A DNA stretch of 64,000 bases from Devosia sp. (GCA_028290665.1 JAQGJK010000026.1:26861-90860); one strand, 5' to 3'; positions 35,177 through 45,353 are shown, counted from the stretch's first letter. Translations and numbers: made by a program. The notes: a model not told the origin generated them from the sequence alone.

Positions 35177-36013
35177 TCAGGGCGTCGGTGCGTCCGCCGC
35201 GGGTGCTTCGACCGGCGATGCAGGAGCCGCCGGCGGAGTTTCCACTGGAACATCCGCTGCCGGAGCGTCGACTACTGGTGCATCAGTGGCCGGCACATCA
35301 CTGGCCGGCGGCGTTTCCACCGTTGGGGTATCAACCACCGGTGCCGTCGAAGTATCGCCAAAACCCTGCGCCACCAACTGCGACATGTATAGCTGCATGC
35401 GGCTCGCCATATCGGCAGACGCTGTCGGATCGTCAATCACCGCCTGGAAAAACCCCGCCGCCTTGGTCAGATCGCCGGCCTTGTACCAAGCCAGCCCCAG
35501 CGCCTCGCGGGCGCTGTTCGAGAGCGCATTGCCGGGCACGGCGAGCGTGCCGACCCGCGTCTCGACATCGGCCGGGGTGCCGCTGTCGACGAGGATATTG
35601 CCGGCAAGCACCAGCGCCAGTTCGCGCAGGCGCGGATTGCTTTCGCTGGTCGCCAGCGCATCATAGGCGGCAACTGCCTCGGCGGGTTTGCCTTCCTTGG
35701 CGAGCAGCGCCGCTGCTTTGAACCGCGCCAGCGTCGGATAGCCGCCCGAACCGGTAGCGATCACGTCCTCGAGTGCGGCATGTGCCGCGGCCGGATCAGC
35801 GCCATCGGCCAGGTCCATCGCGGCATAAAACTGGTCCGAGGACCGCGCCGCGTTGGACGATTGCCACCACTCCCAGACTTCCTTGCCGGCGACGATCAGC
35901 ACCACGCCCACCGCCGCGCCGATGATGATCGGCCCGTAGCGCCGCCACAGCGCGCGCATGCGATCGCTGCGCAGCTCCTCGTCGACTTCACGGATGATAT
36001 TGTCCTGGGACAT
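35177..36013 (-). CDS. YfgM-like TPR protein with Pro/Ala-rich tail
   Basis: A 278-residue protein with a cytosolic N-terminal segment (MSQDNIIREVDEELRSDRM), one membrane helix at about 27-45, and a periplasmic TPR-like region to about 220. The E. coli homologue YfgM is a SecYEG-associated factor in periplasmic chaperone networks and lies beside bamB and der. The last 55 residues are an imperfect Pro/Ala/Val/Asp repeat (APVVDTP-like units) not present in YfgM. The gene directly precedes der, consistent with the usual order. Confidence 0.83.
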   Translation of the reverse strand: MSQDNIIREVDEELRSDRMRALWRRYGPIIIGAAVGVVLIVAGKEVWEWWQSSNAARSSDQFYAAMDLADGADPAAAHAALEDVIATGSGGYPTLARFKAAALLAKEGKPAEAVAAYDALATSESNPRLRELALVLAGNILVDSGTPADVETRVGTLAVPGNALSNSAREALGLAWYKAGDLTKAAGFFQAVIDDPTASADMASRMQLYMSQLVAQGFGDTSTAPVVDTPTVETPPASDVPATDAPVVDAPAADVPVETPPAAPASPVEAPAADAPTP

Positions 36014-36089
36014 GAAAGGCCTTGTGCAACGGGCTTTGAAACCGGCGGCACCATAGTGACGGCGGTCGGCAAACGCAATCGGAGCGAGG

Positions 36090-36335
36090 TTAGCGCCCCG
36101 CGGCAGCTTCCAGCGCGTCGATATAGGCTTCCGCCTCCTCGAGCGTCGCGGCGAACAAATACGGCTTCTCGCCGATCAGCAGCTTCATCGTCTTGCCGTC
36201 GCGCAGCATATAACCGCCGTGGGCCCTGACCTTCGGCTCGGGCTTCAACGGCATCATCACATGTATGCCATAGCGAATGGCAATCCGCTTCAGCACGCGC
36301 TCGCGCGCCGCGACACTATCCTTGCGGCTGGACAC
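36090..36335 (-). CDS. Hypothetical 81-residue protein
   Basis: Small basic protein starting at GTG 36335 (MSSRKDSVAARERVLKRIAI). It contains a Gly-rich turn (RAHGGYMLRDGKTMKLLIGE) and a C-terminal helix (LEEAEAYIDALEAAAGR). No signal peptide or membrane helix. I do not recognise a family; the pattern of a basic helix followed by strands could bind nucleic acid, which is only a guess. It lies 76 bp upstream of the YfgM-like gene on the same strand. Confidence 0.6.
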   Translation of the reverse strand: MSSRKDSVAARERVLKRIAIRYGIHVMMPLKPEPKVRAHGGYMLRDGKTMKLLIGEKPYLFAATLEEAEAYIDALEAAAGR

Positions 36336-36557
36336 TATTTATTCTTTCATTCGTCAACGTCGCGCGACGACATCGGCCTGCCGCTCGAACCTTTACCTGG
36401 CCCGATGCGACGGTCGATGATCGAACCTGCCGCACCTTCGATAGTCACCATACAAAAAATCGGCAAGCGGCGAAAGCATCTGGATCGGCGGGCGCCTGCC
36501 AAAGCCACGGCGCCACGCCCAAGCTGAAGATCGTGCCTGCTGGCAAGGGTCAATGTC

Positions 36558-36926
36558 TCAGGCGAAATCCGAGATGTCCTGTATCGGCCGGATTTCGATT
36601 TCGCTCGGACCCGGCATCGGATTGGGGCAGCGCTTCACCCAGGCGACGGCCTCATCCATATCCTTGACTTCCCAGATCCAAAACCCGGCGACCAGTTCCT
36701 TGGTTTCGGCGAACGGTCCGTCGATGACCGTCCGGCTCGAGCCATTAAAAGCCACCCGTTTGCCCCGCGAGGACTCCGTCAAGCCATCGGCAGTCCGCAA
36801 GATGCCGGCCTGTTCAAGTTCGTCGTTGAATTTGCCCATGGCCTCCATCATCGCCATGGTCTCGGGCGTGGGAAAAAAGCCCTTTTCGCTGTCTTCGGTC
36901 GCCTTTACCAGCACCATCACACGCAT
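36558..36926 (-). CDS. YciI-like (DGPF domain) protein
   Basis: A 122-residue protein of the YCII-related/DGPF superfamily, recognised by DGPFAETKELVAGFWIWEV at about 69-87 and the ferredoxin-like alternation of strands and helices. MRVMVLVKATEDSEKG is the usual N-terminus. Family members often accompany extracytoplasmic sigma factors, but none is visible here. Function unknown. The 222 bp on its downstream side (36336-36557) hold no supported gene. Confidence 0.85.
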   Translation of the reverse strand: MRVMVLVKATEDSEKGFFPTPETMAMMEAMGKFNDELEQAGILRTADGLTESSRGKRVAFNGSSRTVIDGPFAETKELVAGFWIWEVKDMDEAVAWVKRCPNPMPGPSEIEIRPIQDISDFA

Positions 36927-37050
36927 CGTTCGTCTCCTCGTTAGCCGGCCACGTTGGCCTGATATCTGAACGACGAACCTGGCTTTTGGAAATCGACATT
37001 GGGCCGCGAAATTATTTCCGACTGGCCAGCGTGCCCCGCCTGACCCTAGA

Positions 37051-38616
37051 TCATTCCCACTCGATGGTGCCCGGGGGCTTGCTGGTGACGTCGTAGACCA
37101 CCCGATTGATGCCTCGGACTTCGTTGATGATGCGCGTCGCGGCGCGGCCGAGGAAGTTCATGTCATAGGGGAAAAAGTCCGCGGTCATGCCGTCGACCGA
37201 AGTCACTGCCCTGAGCGCGCAGACGAATTCATAGGTCCGCCCATCCCCCATGACGCCGACCGTCTGTACCGGCAGCAGCACCGCAAAGGCCTGCCAGATT
37301 TTGTCGTAGAGCCCCGCCTTGCGGATTTCGTCGAGATAAATCGCGTCGGCGCGCCGTAATATATCGAGCTTTTCCGGCGTCACGCCGCCCGGCAGGCGGA
37401 TCGCCAGCCCCGGGCCCGGGAACGGGTGCCGCCCGACAAATTTCTCGGGCAGCCCGAGTTCGCGGCCGAGCGCCCGGACTTCGTCCTTGAACAGTTCGCG
37501 CAGCGGCTCGACCAGCTGCATGTTCATCCGCGCCGGCAGGCCGCCGACATTATGATGGCTCTTGATCGTCACCGAAGGGCCGCCGGTGAAACTGACGCTT
37601 TCGATCACGTCCGGGTACAGGGTCCCCTGTGCGAGAAACTGCGCACCCCCGAGTTTCTTTGCTTCAGCCTCAAAAGTTTCGATGAACAACCGGCCGATGG
37701 TCTTGCGCTTGGTCTCGGGGTCTACTTCGCCGGCCAGCGCGCTTAAGAATTCCGCTGCGGCATCAACATGCACCAGCGGAATATTATAGTGATCCCGGAA
37801 CATGGTGACGACTTCCTCGGCTTCATTCAGCCGCAGCAACCCGTGATCGACGAAAATGCAGGTCAGCTGGTCGCCGATCGCCTCGTGGATCAGCACTGCG
37901 GCGACCGAGGAATCGACGCCACCTGACAGTCCGCAGATCACCCGCCCGCTACCGACCTGCGCCCGGATCTTGTCGATCGCATGCTGGCGATACGCCGACA
38001 TGGTCCAGTCGGATTTGAGCCCGACGATGTTGTGAACGAAATTCGCCAGCAGCCTGCCGCCATCCGGCGTGTGCACGACTTCGGGGTGGAACATGGTGGT
38101 ATAGAGCCGCCGCTCCTCGTCGACCGCGATCGCAAACGGGGCGTTCTCGGAGGTCGCCACCACCTTGAAGCCGGCCGGCAGCGCGGTCACCCGGTCGCCA
38201 TGGCTCATCCACACCGGATAGCGCTGCCCGACTTCCCAGACGCCCTCATAAAGGCTGCTCGGCTCGTGCACCTCGAGGTCGGCGCGGCCGAACTCACGTG
38301 CATGTCCGCCTTCGACGGTACCGCCCAGTTGCAGTGATAAAGTCTGCTGGCCATAGCAGATCGCCAATATGGGCAACCCGGCCTCGATGATCGCGTGCGG
38401 GGCCCGAGGGCTGCCCGCGTCGAGCACCGACGCCGGCCCGCCCGAAAAGATCACGCCCTTAGGCTGCATCCGGACAAAAGCCGCATCGGCGTTCTGGAAC
38501 GGATGGATTTCGCAGTACACCCCGGTCTCACGCACCCGGCGGGCGATCAACTGGGTGACCTGCGAGCCAAAATCGACGATCAGGATACTGTCAGGCGCAA
38601 TGTCACTCACTGTCAT
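37051..38616 (-). CDS. guaA: GMP synthase (glutamine-hydrolysing)
   Basis: Converts XMP to GMP. The 521-residue protein has a class I glutaminase domain with Cys87 (AICYGQQ) and the His-Glu pair in MFHPEVVHT, an ATP-pyrophosphatase P-loop LSGGVDSSV, and the C-terminal dimerisation domain ending [12 protein letters not shown] 38616 is preferred, and ATG 38625 three codons upstream is equally open. guaB is only 4 kb away on the same strand, but with unrelated genes between. Confidence 0.97.
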   Translation of the reverse strand: MTVSDIAPDSILIVDFGSQVTQLIARRVRETGVYCEIHPFQNADAAFVRMQPKGVIFSGGPASVLDAGSPRAPHAIIEAGLPILAICYGQQTLSLQLGGTVEGGHAREFGRADLEVHEPSSLYEGVWEVGQRYPVWMSHGDRVTALPAGFKVVATSENAPFAIAVDEERRLYTTMFHPEVVHTPDGGRLLANFVHNIVGLKSDWTMSAYRQHAIDKIRAQVGSGRVICGLSGGVDSSVAAVLIHEAIGDQLTCIFVDHGLLRLNEAEEVVTMFRDHYNIPLVHVDAAAEFLSALAGEVDPETKRKTIGRLFIETFEAEAKKLGGAQFLAQGTLYPDVIESVSFTGGPSVTIKSHHNVGGLPARMNMQLVEPLRELFKDEVRALGRELGLPEKFVGRHPFPGPGLAIRLPGGVTPEKLDILRRADAIYLDEIRKAGLYDKIWQAFAVLLPVQTVGVMGDGRTYEFVCALRAVTSVDGMTADFFPYDMNFLGRAATRIINEVRGINRVVYDVTSKPPGTIEWE

Positions 38617-38702
38617 GGCCGGCATTTAAGGAACCAGCCAAGATTCCGCAAGCGCCAGCCCCTCTATCATCGCCCAAGCCGCCTGCCGAAACCCCGCCCC
38701 AA

Positions 38703-38745
38703 CGTCCCCTCGCCCCAAAAGGGGAGAGGGACAGGGTGAGGGCCT
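38703..38745. repeat. REP-like palindrome in the guaA upstream region
   Basis: Contains CCCCTCGCCCCAAAAGGGGA followed by GAGGGACAGGGTGAGGGCC. CCCC-rich and GGGG-rich arms form a hairpin around CAAAAG. Elements of this kind are common between genes in related bacteria. It lies in the 196-bp divergent gap between guaA and the acyltransferase gene. Confidence 0.6.
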
Positions 38746-38812
38746 ACCTTAACCACACAACCCACACGTCTCCCCGTGACTCCACCCCCGAAATCCCGCA
38801 AACTCAACCCCA

Positions 38813-40027
38813 ATGGTCTCTCCCCTCTCCCCCACCGCCAACCGCCTCTACGGCGCCGATTTCCTGCGCGCCGCTGCCTGCCTGATGGTCATGCTGCATC
38901 ACATCTCCCAGCGCATGGGCGATGCCGATTTCGGCGTGCTGTCAGCGCTTCACAGCGTCACCGTGTTCGGCACTTTCGGCGTCGGCATCTTCTTCGTGCT
39001 GTCGGGGTTTCTGCTGGCGCACCCGTTCTGGCTGGCGCTCGATGCGCAACGCCCCCTGCCCTCACTGCGGATTTACGCCTCGCGCCGCGCCGCGCGCATC
39101 CTGCCCGGCTTCTGGCTGGCACTGACTATCACCTTCATCCTCAGCATCACGCTGTTCGGCGTCGCGCCAAATGCCCAACTGATCATCCGTTACCTCGCCG
39201 GCGTGTTTATCGTCGCCGACTGGCACTGGGTGACGCTGTTTCCCGTCGAGATCAACAGCCCGCTCTGGTCGATCAGCTTCGAAATCTCATCCTACGTTAT
39301 GCTGCCGCTCGGGTTCGCAGCGCTGTTCCTGCTGCGTCCGTTCACCGGCACCGGCTGGCTCGCCCGGCTGCCCTGGCTTGCCGTCATCGGCATAGCGCTG
39401 CTGCTGCACTGGGCGTTCATTACCTTCTACCCCATCGATGATGTCGATCGCGGCTGGGGTTATGGCCTCGTCGGCGGGGCAAAATCCTGGATGCCGCACT
39501 ACAATCCGTTCGCGTTCTTTGCGATGTTCGCCGTCGGCGGCCTCGCCGCCGGTGTCCAGACGCGCCTCGCAGGACTACGGCACTGGGCCTTCGATCTCAT
39601 CGGCCTCATCGGCCTTGGCATCGTCGTCTCGCGGCTGACCCTCACCGTGCTGGGCCCCTCGATCGAAAATGGCTTGTTCGGCATCCCCTATGATTTTCCG
39701 ATCTTCACCCTCGGCATCGCCACCCCGCTCGCGGCACTGCCCTCGTCGGTGGTCCTCGGCCCGCTGCTCGACAACCGGCCGATCCGCTATCTCGCCACCA
39801 TTTCGTTCGGCATCTATGTCTGGCATTATCTCGTCATCGAACTGGCGCGCATCCTCTGGTTCCCCGGCCTCAGCCCTTACCGGATGACCGATGTCGCAGG
39901 ATATGTCGTCGCCGCGCCGGCGATTATCGTCGTCACCATGTTGATCGCGCACCTGTCCTTCCGTTACCTCGAAAACCCCGTCATCCAATGGGCGCGCCAC
40001 CGGGAGCGCCGGGAGCCAAAGCCATGA
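38813..40027 (+). CDS. Acyltransferase-3 family membrane protein
   Basis: A 404-residue integral membrane protein of the OafA/YrhL-type acyltransferase family, with about ten hydrophobic segments. The conserved His in VMLHHISQRMG near residue 30 and FFVLSGFLL at about 64-72 followed by the SRRAARILPGF Arg motif are diagnostic. Such enzymes O-acylate exopolysaccharides, LPS or glycans. It ends overlapping the DUF1349 gene by ATGA, so the two are translated together. The substrate cannot be deduced. Confidence 0.88.
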   Translation: MVSPLSPTANRLYGADFLRAAACLMVMLHHISQRMGDADFGVLSALHSVTVFGTFGVGIFFVLSGFLLAHPFWLALDAQRPLPSLRIYASRRAARILPGFWLALTITFILSITLFGVAPNAQLIIRYLAGVFIVADWHWVTLFPVEINSPLWSISFEISSYVMLPLGFAALFLLRPFTGTGWLARLPWLAVIGIALLLHWAFITFYPIDDVDRGWGYGLVGGAKSWMPHYNPFAFFAMFAVGGLAAGVQTRLAGLRHWAFDLIGLIGLGIVVSRLTLTVLGPSIENGLFGIPYDFPIFTLGIATPLAALPSSVVLGPLLDNRPIRYLATISFGIYVWHYLVIELARILWFPGLSPYRMTDVAGYVVAAPAIIVVTMLIAHLSFRYLENPVIQWARHRERREPKP

Positions 40028-40602
40028 CCGAACCAAGCTGGATCAACCAACCGCCGGTCTGGCACGAAGCCGATGGCGTCCTCGAGGTCGAAACCGGCAA
40101 GGAAACCGATTGGTGGAACAACACCTTCTACGGGTTCCTGCATGACACCGGGCATTTCCGCGCCGAACCCGCGACCGGCGATTTCACCTACTCGCTGAGC
40201 TTTTCGGCCGCCTATGAAACGCTGTTCGATCAGGCCGGCGCCATGGTCTATGTCGATGCCAGAAACTGGCTCAAGGCCGGCATCGAATTTGCCGATGGCC
40301 GCATGAACTTCTCGGTCGTCGTCACCCGCGACGATCAATCCGACTGGAGCGTCATGCAACTCCCGCCCGACACTGCGCCCACCGTCACCCTTCGCCTCAG
40401 CCGCCACGGCGAAAGCCTCCGCATCGAGCGCCTCGCCCCCGACGGCACCTGGTGGCTCGCCCGCCTCGCCTACCTCACCATGCCCGACACGGTCTCCATC
40501 GGCCCAATGTGCTGCTCCCCGGTCGGCGAAGGGCTGAAGGTCAGGTTTGAAAACATGACATTGGCGCCTGCCATCCCGCGAGAGCTGCACGGGGTTGGCT
40601 GA
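40024..40602 (+). CDS. DUF1349 (concanavalin-like beta-sandwich) protein
   Basis: A 192-residue soluble protein with the DUF1349 pattern: ETDWWNNTFYGFLHDTGHF near 28-46, DQAGAMVYVDARNWLKAGIE and a beta-rich C-terminus with GPMCCSP. Structures of this family are jelly-roll folds similar to concanavalin-like lectins, so carbohydrate binding or cleavage is possible. The start ATG 40024 lies inside the acyltransferase stop; the translational coupling hints at a shared glycan substrate, which is inference. Confidence 0.85.
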   Translation: MTEPSWINQPPVWHEADGVLEVETGKETDWWNNTFYGFLHDTGHFRAEPATGDFTYSLSFSAAYETLFDQAGAMVYVDARNWLKAGIEFADGRMNFSVVVTRDDQSDWSVMQLPPDTAPTVTLRLSRHGESLRIERLAPDGTWWLARLAYLTMPDTVSIGPMCCSPVGEGLKVRFENMTLAPAIPRELHGVG

Positions 40603-40614
40603 GCTTGCCTGTCT

Positions 40615-40695
40615 TCCTTCTCCCCACAGGGGGAGAAAGCCTGCCCTCGGGCTCGACCCGAGGGTGGCAGCGAAGCTGACGGATGAGGGGTCTGA
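40615..40695. repeat. Composite REP-like palindromes
   Basis: Two imperfect palindromes side by side: CTTCTCCCCACAGGGGGAGAAA and CCCTCGGGCTCGACCCGAGGG, then GCTGACGGATGAGGGG. They lie in the convergent gap between the DUF1349 gene and tspO. Similar elements are abundant in Hyphomicrobiales intergenic DNA, from memory. May serve as bidirectional transcription stops. Confidence 0.6.
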
Positions 40696-40740
40696 TGGCT
40701 CTCGGGAATATCGACGCGCTGTTCCCGAATTCAACCGAGC

Positions 40741-41226
40741 CTAATTCAACACCGCGATCGACAAATTCAGCGCACTCGCGAACCCTACCCACAGCGCATA
40801 CGGCAGGAACATCAGCGCCGAAGGCCGATCCTTCCGCCACGTCGCACCGATGAAGGCGACAATCAGGGCGAGGATGGCGATGATGATGACGAACGCCGGC
40901 CATAGCAGATGCAGTGCGAACCAGGTCGGCGACCACAGCCAGTTCAGCAGCATCTGCCCGACCCACAGCTTCATCGCCGTGCCGCCGGAATCCCGCAAAA
41001 ATGTCCGCCAGCCAGCAATAGCGATCAGCACATAGAGTGCAAACCACACCGGGCCAAAAATCCAGTTCGGTGGATTGAACGGCGGCTTGTTCAGCGCGGC
41101 ATACCACTCGCCCGGCGCCGTCGAGACGCCGATTGCGCCCCCAACCCCGATAACCACCACGAGGAAAACCCCCAGCATCAGCAGCGATCTGGGGGCGCGA
41201 TAGTCGGACATCGTCAAAGTGCTCAT
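40741..41226 (-). CDS. TspO/MBR-family tryptophan-rich sensory protein
   Basis: A 161-residue five-helix membrane protein. The hallmark segments are present: LNKPPFNPPNWIFGPVW near residues 46-62, LWVGQMLLNWLWSPTWF, and a final helix with ALWVGFASALNLSIAVLN. Bacterial TspO proteins bind porphyrins and influence photosynthesis or stress responses. ATG 41226 is chosen; ATG 41211 is an alternative and an upstream frame to 41268 is unsupported. It lies 39 bp downstream of the RsmB-family gene, on the same strand. Confidence 0.92.
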   Translation of the reverse strand: MSTLTMSDYRAPRSLLMLGVFLVVVIGVGGAIGVSTAPGEWYAALNKPPFNPPNWIFGPVWFALYVLIAIAGWRTFLRDSGGTAMKLWVGQMLLNWLWSPTWFALHLLWPAFVIIIAILALIVAFIGATWRKDRPSALMFLPYALWVGFASALNLSIAVLN

Positions 41227-41264
41227 AGGCACTCTAACGTAGCGCCAACCGCTTCGGTTCACCC

Positions 41265-42557
41265 TCACGCCTTGCGGGTCAGCACCGCGCAGTAAAAGCC
41301 ATCGGTGCCGGTCGACAGCGGCGTCAGCGTCAGTCCCGGACGAGGGCCGGTGAGCGGCTGTCGCGTCGCGGCGGGAAACACTGTCCGATAATGCGCGGCC
41401 ATGTCGATTGCCTCGAAGGTGGCGTTGCTCTGAAGGAAGCGCTCGATCTGCGCCGCGTTCTCCTCGATGAACAGCGAGCAGGTGATGAACACCAGCACGC
41501 CGCCCGGCTTCACAAAGCCCTTGGCCTCATCGAGGATGTCGGCCTGCTGCTCGACGCGGTTGGCCAGCGTCTCGGGGGTCAATTTCCACTTCGCATCGGG
41601 CCGCCGCCGCCAGGTGCCGCTACCGGTACACGGCGCATCGACGACAACGCGGTTCATCTTGCCGATCAGGTCGTCGAGCGCGCCGGCATCGGGTGCCCGC
41701 ACCTGCACGTTGCGCGCGCCGTTACGCTTCAGCCGGTCATAAATCGGCGCCAGCCGCGGGCGGTCGCTGTCATAGGCAAAAATCTGCCCCTTGTTCTGCA
41801 TCGCCGCGGCGAGCGCCAGCGACTTGCCGCCGGCGCCGGCACAGAAATCGAGCACCTGCTCACCGGGCTTCGCGTCCACCAGTAGCGACACGATCTGGCT
41901 GCCCTGGTCCTGCACCTCGAACCAGCCCTTGAGGTAGCCCTCGTCCGATTGCACGTTCGGGGTGCGCGCATCGCGACTGCCGGCCGGCATCCGAACCCCG
42001 TCCGGGGCGATCTCGGTCGGCTGCGGATCAAAGCGCGACAGGGCCTTCAACACCCGGTCCGACGAAGCCTTCAGCGTGTTGACGCGAAGGTCAAGCGGCG
42101 GCCGTAACGCCAACGCCTGGCACTCCTCGATCCAGCCGGCCCCGAGGCTGGCTTCGAGCGAGGGTACGCACCATTCGGGCACATCGGCGCGGGCAGGATC
42201 GGTCGCAGCCAACACGCCGGCAAGCGACAAGCATTCCTGTTCGTCCAAAGTGACCCGTTCGGGCGCAAATTTGTCGCCCTCGAACTGAGAGTTGAGGGTT
42301 TCCGGGCTTTCCAGCCAGTCGCGCACAGCGACGCTCAGAATTAACGCCCTCGGAGTGTCCGCACGCATAACGTCGGCATGCGAGGCTTTCTTGCGGAGGG
42401 CGTCGTAGACCAGATTTCCGATCGCAGCGCGATCGCCGGAGCCGGCAAAACGGTTGTGCTGGCCCCAATCCTTCAGCGCCTCGGCCACCGGCCGGCGGCG
42501 GACTTCCATATCTTCCAAGACCTTAATCGCGGCGGCCAGCCGTCCAGCAAGTTTCAT
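41265..42557 (-). CDS. RsmB/NOP-family RNA cytosine-5 methyltransferase
   Basis: A 430-residue enzyme expected to methylate cytosine-5 in RNA. It has an N-terminal NusB-like helical domain, the SAM site VLDFCAGAGGKSLALA at about 235-250, and the two cysteines of the family, Cys310 (VDAPCTGSG) and Cys360 (FITCSLF); the second should be the nucleophile and the first the release residue. Exact target (16S C967 or another) is not clear. Start ATG 42557 overlaps the MAPEG stop. Confidence 0.92.
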   Translation of the reverse strand: MKLAGRLAAAIKVLEDMEVRRRPVAEALKDWGQHNRFAGSGDRAAIGNLVYDALRKKASHADVMRADTPRALILSVAVRDWLESPETLNSQFEGDKFAPERVTLDEQECLSLAGVLAATDPARADVPEWCVPSLEASLGAGWIEECQALALRPPLDLRVNTLKASSDRVLKALSRFDPQPTEIAPDGVRMPAGSRDARTPNVQSDEGYLKGWFEVQDQGSQIVSLLVDAKPGEQVLDFCAGAGGKSLALAAAMQNKGQIFAYDSDRPRLAPIYDRLKRNGARNVQVRAPDAGALDDLIGKMNRVVVDAPCTGSGTWRRRPDAKWKLTPETLANRVEQQADILDEAKGFVKPGGVLVFITCSLFIEENAAQIERFLQSNATFEAIDMAAHYRTVFPAATRQPLTGPRPGLTLTPLSTGTDGFYCAVLTRKA

Positions 42558-42994
42558 CAGGTCCCCGATAACGCAATAAAAAACAGCCGAGCGAAGAGCT
42601 CGATAAACAGCAGCACTATCAGCACATACCCGGTAGAGAACGCCCAGAACCGGCGGAACACATTGTTATTAATAGCGAAAATCGCCGCATGCGCGATCCG
42701 GCTGACCGCAAACAGGAACCCCAGCCCGGCCTCAAGTAACGTTACCCCGAGATACAACGACATGAACGCTACAAGGTAGAACAGCACCGGGATTTCGAAC
42801 TGGTTGTCGAAAGCGTTCGACACCCGTTTCTCGTGCTCCGGCCAAGGGTCACGCGACAGCGCTATGTCCTTGATGCTGATCGCTTTTGCCGCCACCATCG
42901 GCAGCCGGATGCGGCCCATGATCCACAGCAGCACGAGCGGTATAGCGCCGGTCACCAGCATTGCAAACAGCAGCGCCAGCGTCGCAGCGCTCAT
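42557..42994 (-). CDS. MAPEG-family membrane protein
   Basis: A 145-residue membrane protein with helices at about 4-24, 70-90, 93-110 and 118-140 and the conserved [15 protein letters not shown] plus SRIAHAAIF motifs. It overlaps guaB by ATGA at its start and the RsmB-family gene by one base at its end, giving a compact guaB-MAPEG-RsmB transcript. Function unknown. Unrelated in detail to the MAPEG gene upstream of radA. Confidence 0.85.
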   Translation of the reverse strand: MSAATLALLFAMLVTGAIPLVLLWIMGRIRLPMVAAKAISIKDIALSRDPWPEHEKRVSNAFDNQFEIPVLFYLVAFMSLYLGVTLLEAGLGFLFAVSRIAHAAIFAINNNVFRRFWAFSTGYVLIVLLFIELFARLFFIALSGT

Positions 42995-44493
42995 CGGCCG
43001 CCCCGGTAATTCGGGCTTTCGCGGGTAATCGAGACGTCATGCACATGGCTCTCCTGCAGCGCGGCGCCCGAGATCTTGACGAAGACTGCGCCGTCGCGGA
43101 ATTCCTCCAGCGTATGGGCCCCAGTATACCCCATCGCCGCCCGCAAACCGCCCGCCAACTGGTGCAGGACATGACCCGCCGGACCCTTATACGGCACCTG
43201 TCCCTCGATCCCCTCGGGCACCAATTTCAGGCTATCGCTCACATCCTGCTGGAAATACCGGTCCGCCGAACCCCGTGCCATGGCCCCAACCGACCCCATG
43301 CCGCGGTAGGCTTTATAGGAACGGCCCTGGTACAGATACACCTCGCCCGGACTCTCGTCGGTGCCCGCCAGCAGCGACCCCACCATGGCGCAAGACGCCC
43401 CGCCAGCCAAGGCTTTCGCCAGATCGCCCGAGAATTTGATGCCCCCATCGGCGATCACAGGAACGCCCGATTTATCGGCTTCTTCGGCACATGCCATAAC
43501 CGCCGCAAGCTGCGGCACACCAACGCCAGCGACGATCCGAGTGGTGCAAATCGAGCCCGGGCCGATGCCCACCTTGATCGAATCCGCGCCTGCCCCGATC
43601 AGCGCCCGCGTCGCTTCCGCCGTCGCGACATTGCCCGCCACGATCCGCGTCGAATTGCTCTCCCGCTTGATCCGCTCCACGGCCTCCGACACCTTCACCG
43701 AATGCCCGTGCGCCGTGTCGATGACCAGCAGATCCACCCCCGCCTCGATCAGCCTCATCGACCGCTCATAGCCCGCATCGCCAACTGTTGAAGCGGCTGC
43801 AACGCGCAACCGCCCCTGCGCATCCTTGATCGCCATCGGGTTGAGCTGGGCTTTCTCGATATCCTTGACGGTGATCAGCCCGACGCAGCGACCATCGGCA
43901 TCGACCACCAGCAGTTTCTCGATGCGATGGGAATGCAGCAGCCGCTTGGCTTCTTCCTGCGTGGTGCCGTCCCGCACGGTAATCAGCCGCTCATAGGTCA
44001 TCAATTCGGCAACCGGCGTCAGCACATTGGTCGCAAAACGCACGTCGCGATTGGTCAGGATGCCGATCAGCCGCCCATTGGTGCGCCCGCCAGTGCCGCC
44101 GTTTTCCACCACCGGAACGCCGGAAATCCGGTAGCGCGCCATGATCGCCAGGGCGTCGGCAAGGGTCGCTTCCGGGCCGATGGTGATCGGATTGACCACC
44201 ATGCCGCTCTCGAAACTCTTGACCTGCCGGACTTCCTCCGCTTGCTGCTCCGGGGTCAGATTGCGGTGGATAACCCCCATGCCGCCAGCCTGCGCCATGG
44301 CGATGGCCATCGCGCTCTCGGTCACGGTATCCATTGCCGATGACAGGATCGGCAGGTTGAGTTCGATATCCTTGGTGACGCGCGACCGGACGTCGACATC
44401 GGTCGGCATCACGTCGGACCGTGCTGGCTGCAGCAGCACGTCGTCAAAGGTCAACGCCGCGTCGCCGGTGATGGAGGTAATGATTTTTGCCAA
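42991..44493 (-). CDS. guaB: Inosine-5'-monophosphate dehydrogenase
   Basis: Oxidises IMP to XMP, the committed step to guanine nucleotides. The 500-residue protein has the N-terminal barrel half with [12 protein letters not shown], a CBS pair at about 95-215, the catalytic loop [11 protein letters not shown] with Cys316, and [14 protein letters not shown]. The start is TTG 44493 with GGAAGGG 7 nt upstream, matching the family N-terminus; the longer frame to 44667 is not supported. It heads the guaB-MAPEG-RsmB group. Confidence 0.96.
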   Translation of the reverse strand: MAKIITSITGDAALTFDDVLLQPARSDVMPTDVDVRSRVTKDIELNLPILSSAMDTVTESAMAIAMAQAGGMGVIHRNLTPEQQAEEVRQVKSFESGMVVNPITIGPEATLADALAIMARYRISGVPVVENGGTGGRTNGRLIGILTNRDVRFATNVLTPVAELMTYERLITVRDGTTQEEAKRLLHSHRIEKLLVVDADGRCVGLITVKDIEKAQLNPMAIKDAQGRLRVAAASTVGDAGYERSMRLIEAGVDLLVIDTAHGHSVKVSEAVERIKRESNSTRIVAGNVATAEATRALIGAGADSIKVGIGPGSICTTRIVAGVGVPQLAAVMACAEEADKSGVPVIADGGIKFSGDLAKALAGGASCAMVGSLLAGTDESPGEVYLYQGRSYKAYRGMGSVGAMARGSADRYFQQDVSDSLKLVPEGIEGQVPYKGPAGHVLHQLAGGLRAAMGYTGAHTLEEFRDGAVFVKISGAALQESHVHDVSITRESPNYRGGR

Positions 44494-44680
44494 GGCCAGA
44501 CCCTTCCGCCTCTGATACGCGATCAGAACTGCTGTGGAATGAGCACCGGACTCGCCGCACTCAGGTTGACGCGGTTCAATAGCATCGAGCCCCGCAATTG
44601 CAAGACTGCGTTCAGGTGCCGAATGGCAGAGGTGCGGCCATTGCATGAGCGCTCGGCGCCCCAGCATCAGGAAGCACCCA

Positions 44681-45244
44681 ATGCGTCACCTCATCGTCGC
44701 CCTGACGTTACTTCTCGCGGTCCCCGCATCGGCGCAGGAGGACCTCAGCGCCCTCGAAGCCTTTGTGCCGCGGATCAATGACGCTCGTGCCTGCTGGGCG
44801 ACGGCGTTCGGGCAATCGTACCTTGCCGAACATCCGCGCCAGCAAGTGACCTCGATGCGCTTCGGCATTCAGTTCGCAGCCGAACCGGCAACCGTCGAAC
44901 ATCCACCCGGCCCGCCGCTGTGGAATTTTGAGCTCGGCGTAACCTTGCGGGGCTCGGATGCCGAACATGTGGCGCAGGGCAATTGCTACACCAATGCCAG
45001 CGGCACCATCGCCTGCCTCGTCGAATGCGATGGCGGCGGCGTCGATGTCGGCAAACTGGCCAATGGCGATGTGAGCGTCGATCTGACCGATACTGGCTTC
45101 ATTCGCCTGCTGGCCTGTGGCGGCGACAGCACGGGGGCGATGCTGCTGACCAGCACGGTTGCCAATTCCTACCAGTTGCAGTCAGTCGCGCCCGCCAGCT
45201 GCGCCCGGATCATCGCGCCCGGGGGCGACGCCGAAGTCGAGTGA
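44681..45244 (+). CDS. Hypothetical secreted protein
   Basis: A 187-residue precursor with a signal peptide ([19 protein letters not shown], cleavage after residue 18 or 19). The mature part has six or seven cysteines, including [20 protein letters not shown] and a C-terminal SCARI, suggesting disulfides and a periplasmic location. The [31 protein letters not shown] part is beta-rich. I do not recognise a family. It is divergent from guaB across 187 bp and precedes the transporter pair. Confidence 0.72.
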   Translation: MRHLIVALTLLLAVPASAQEDLSALEAFVPRINDARACWATAFGQSYLAEHPRQQVTSMRFGIQFAAEPATVEHPPGPPLWNFELGVTLRGSDAEHVAQGNCYTNASGTIACLVECDGGGVDVGKLANGDVSVDLTDTGFIRLLACGGDSTGAMLLTSTVANSYQLQSVAPASCARIIAPGGDAEVE

Positions 45245-45353
45245 CGTGAACTGTCTCGTTGCAACGATAGTATGAGTGCGGCTTTCGGGATTTGCGCCAT
45301 TTCGGGTTTCACCCTGCCCGCGCCTGTGTAACAAGCCCCCGACTATCCCGCCG

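Noticed and set aside
36347..36553. A 68-residue minus-strand frame between the two small genes
   Set aside because: No ribosome site, irregular composition and no recognisable pattern; treated as non-coding.
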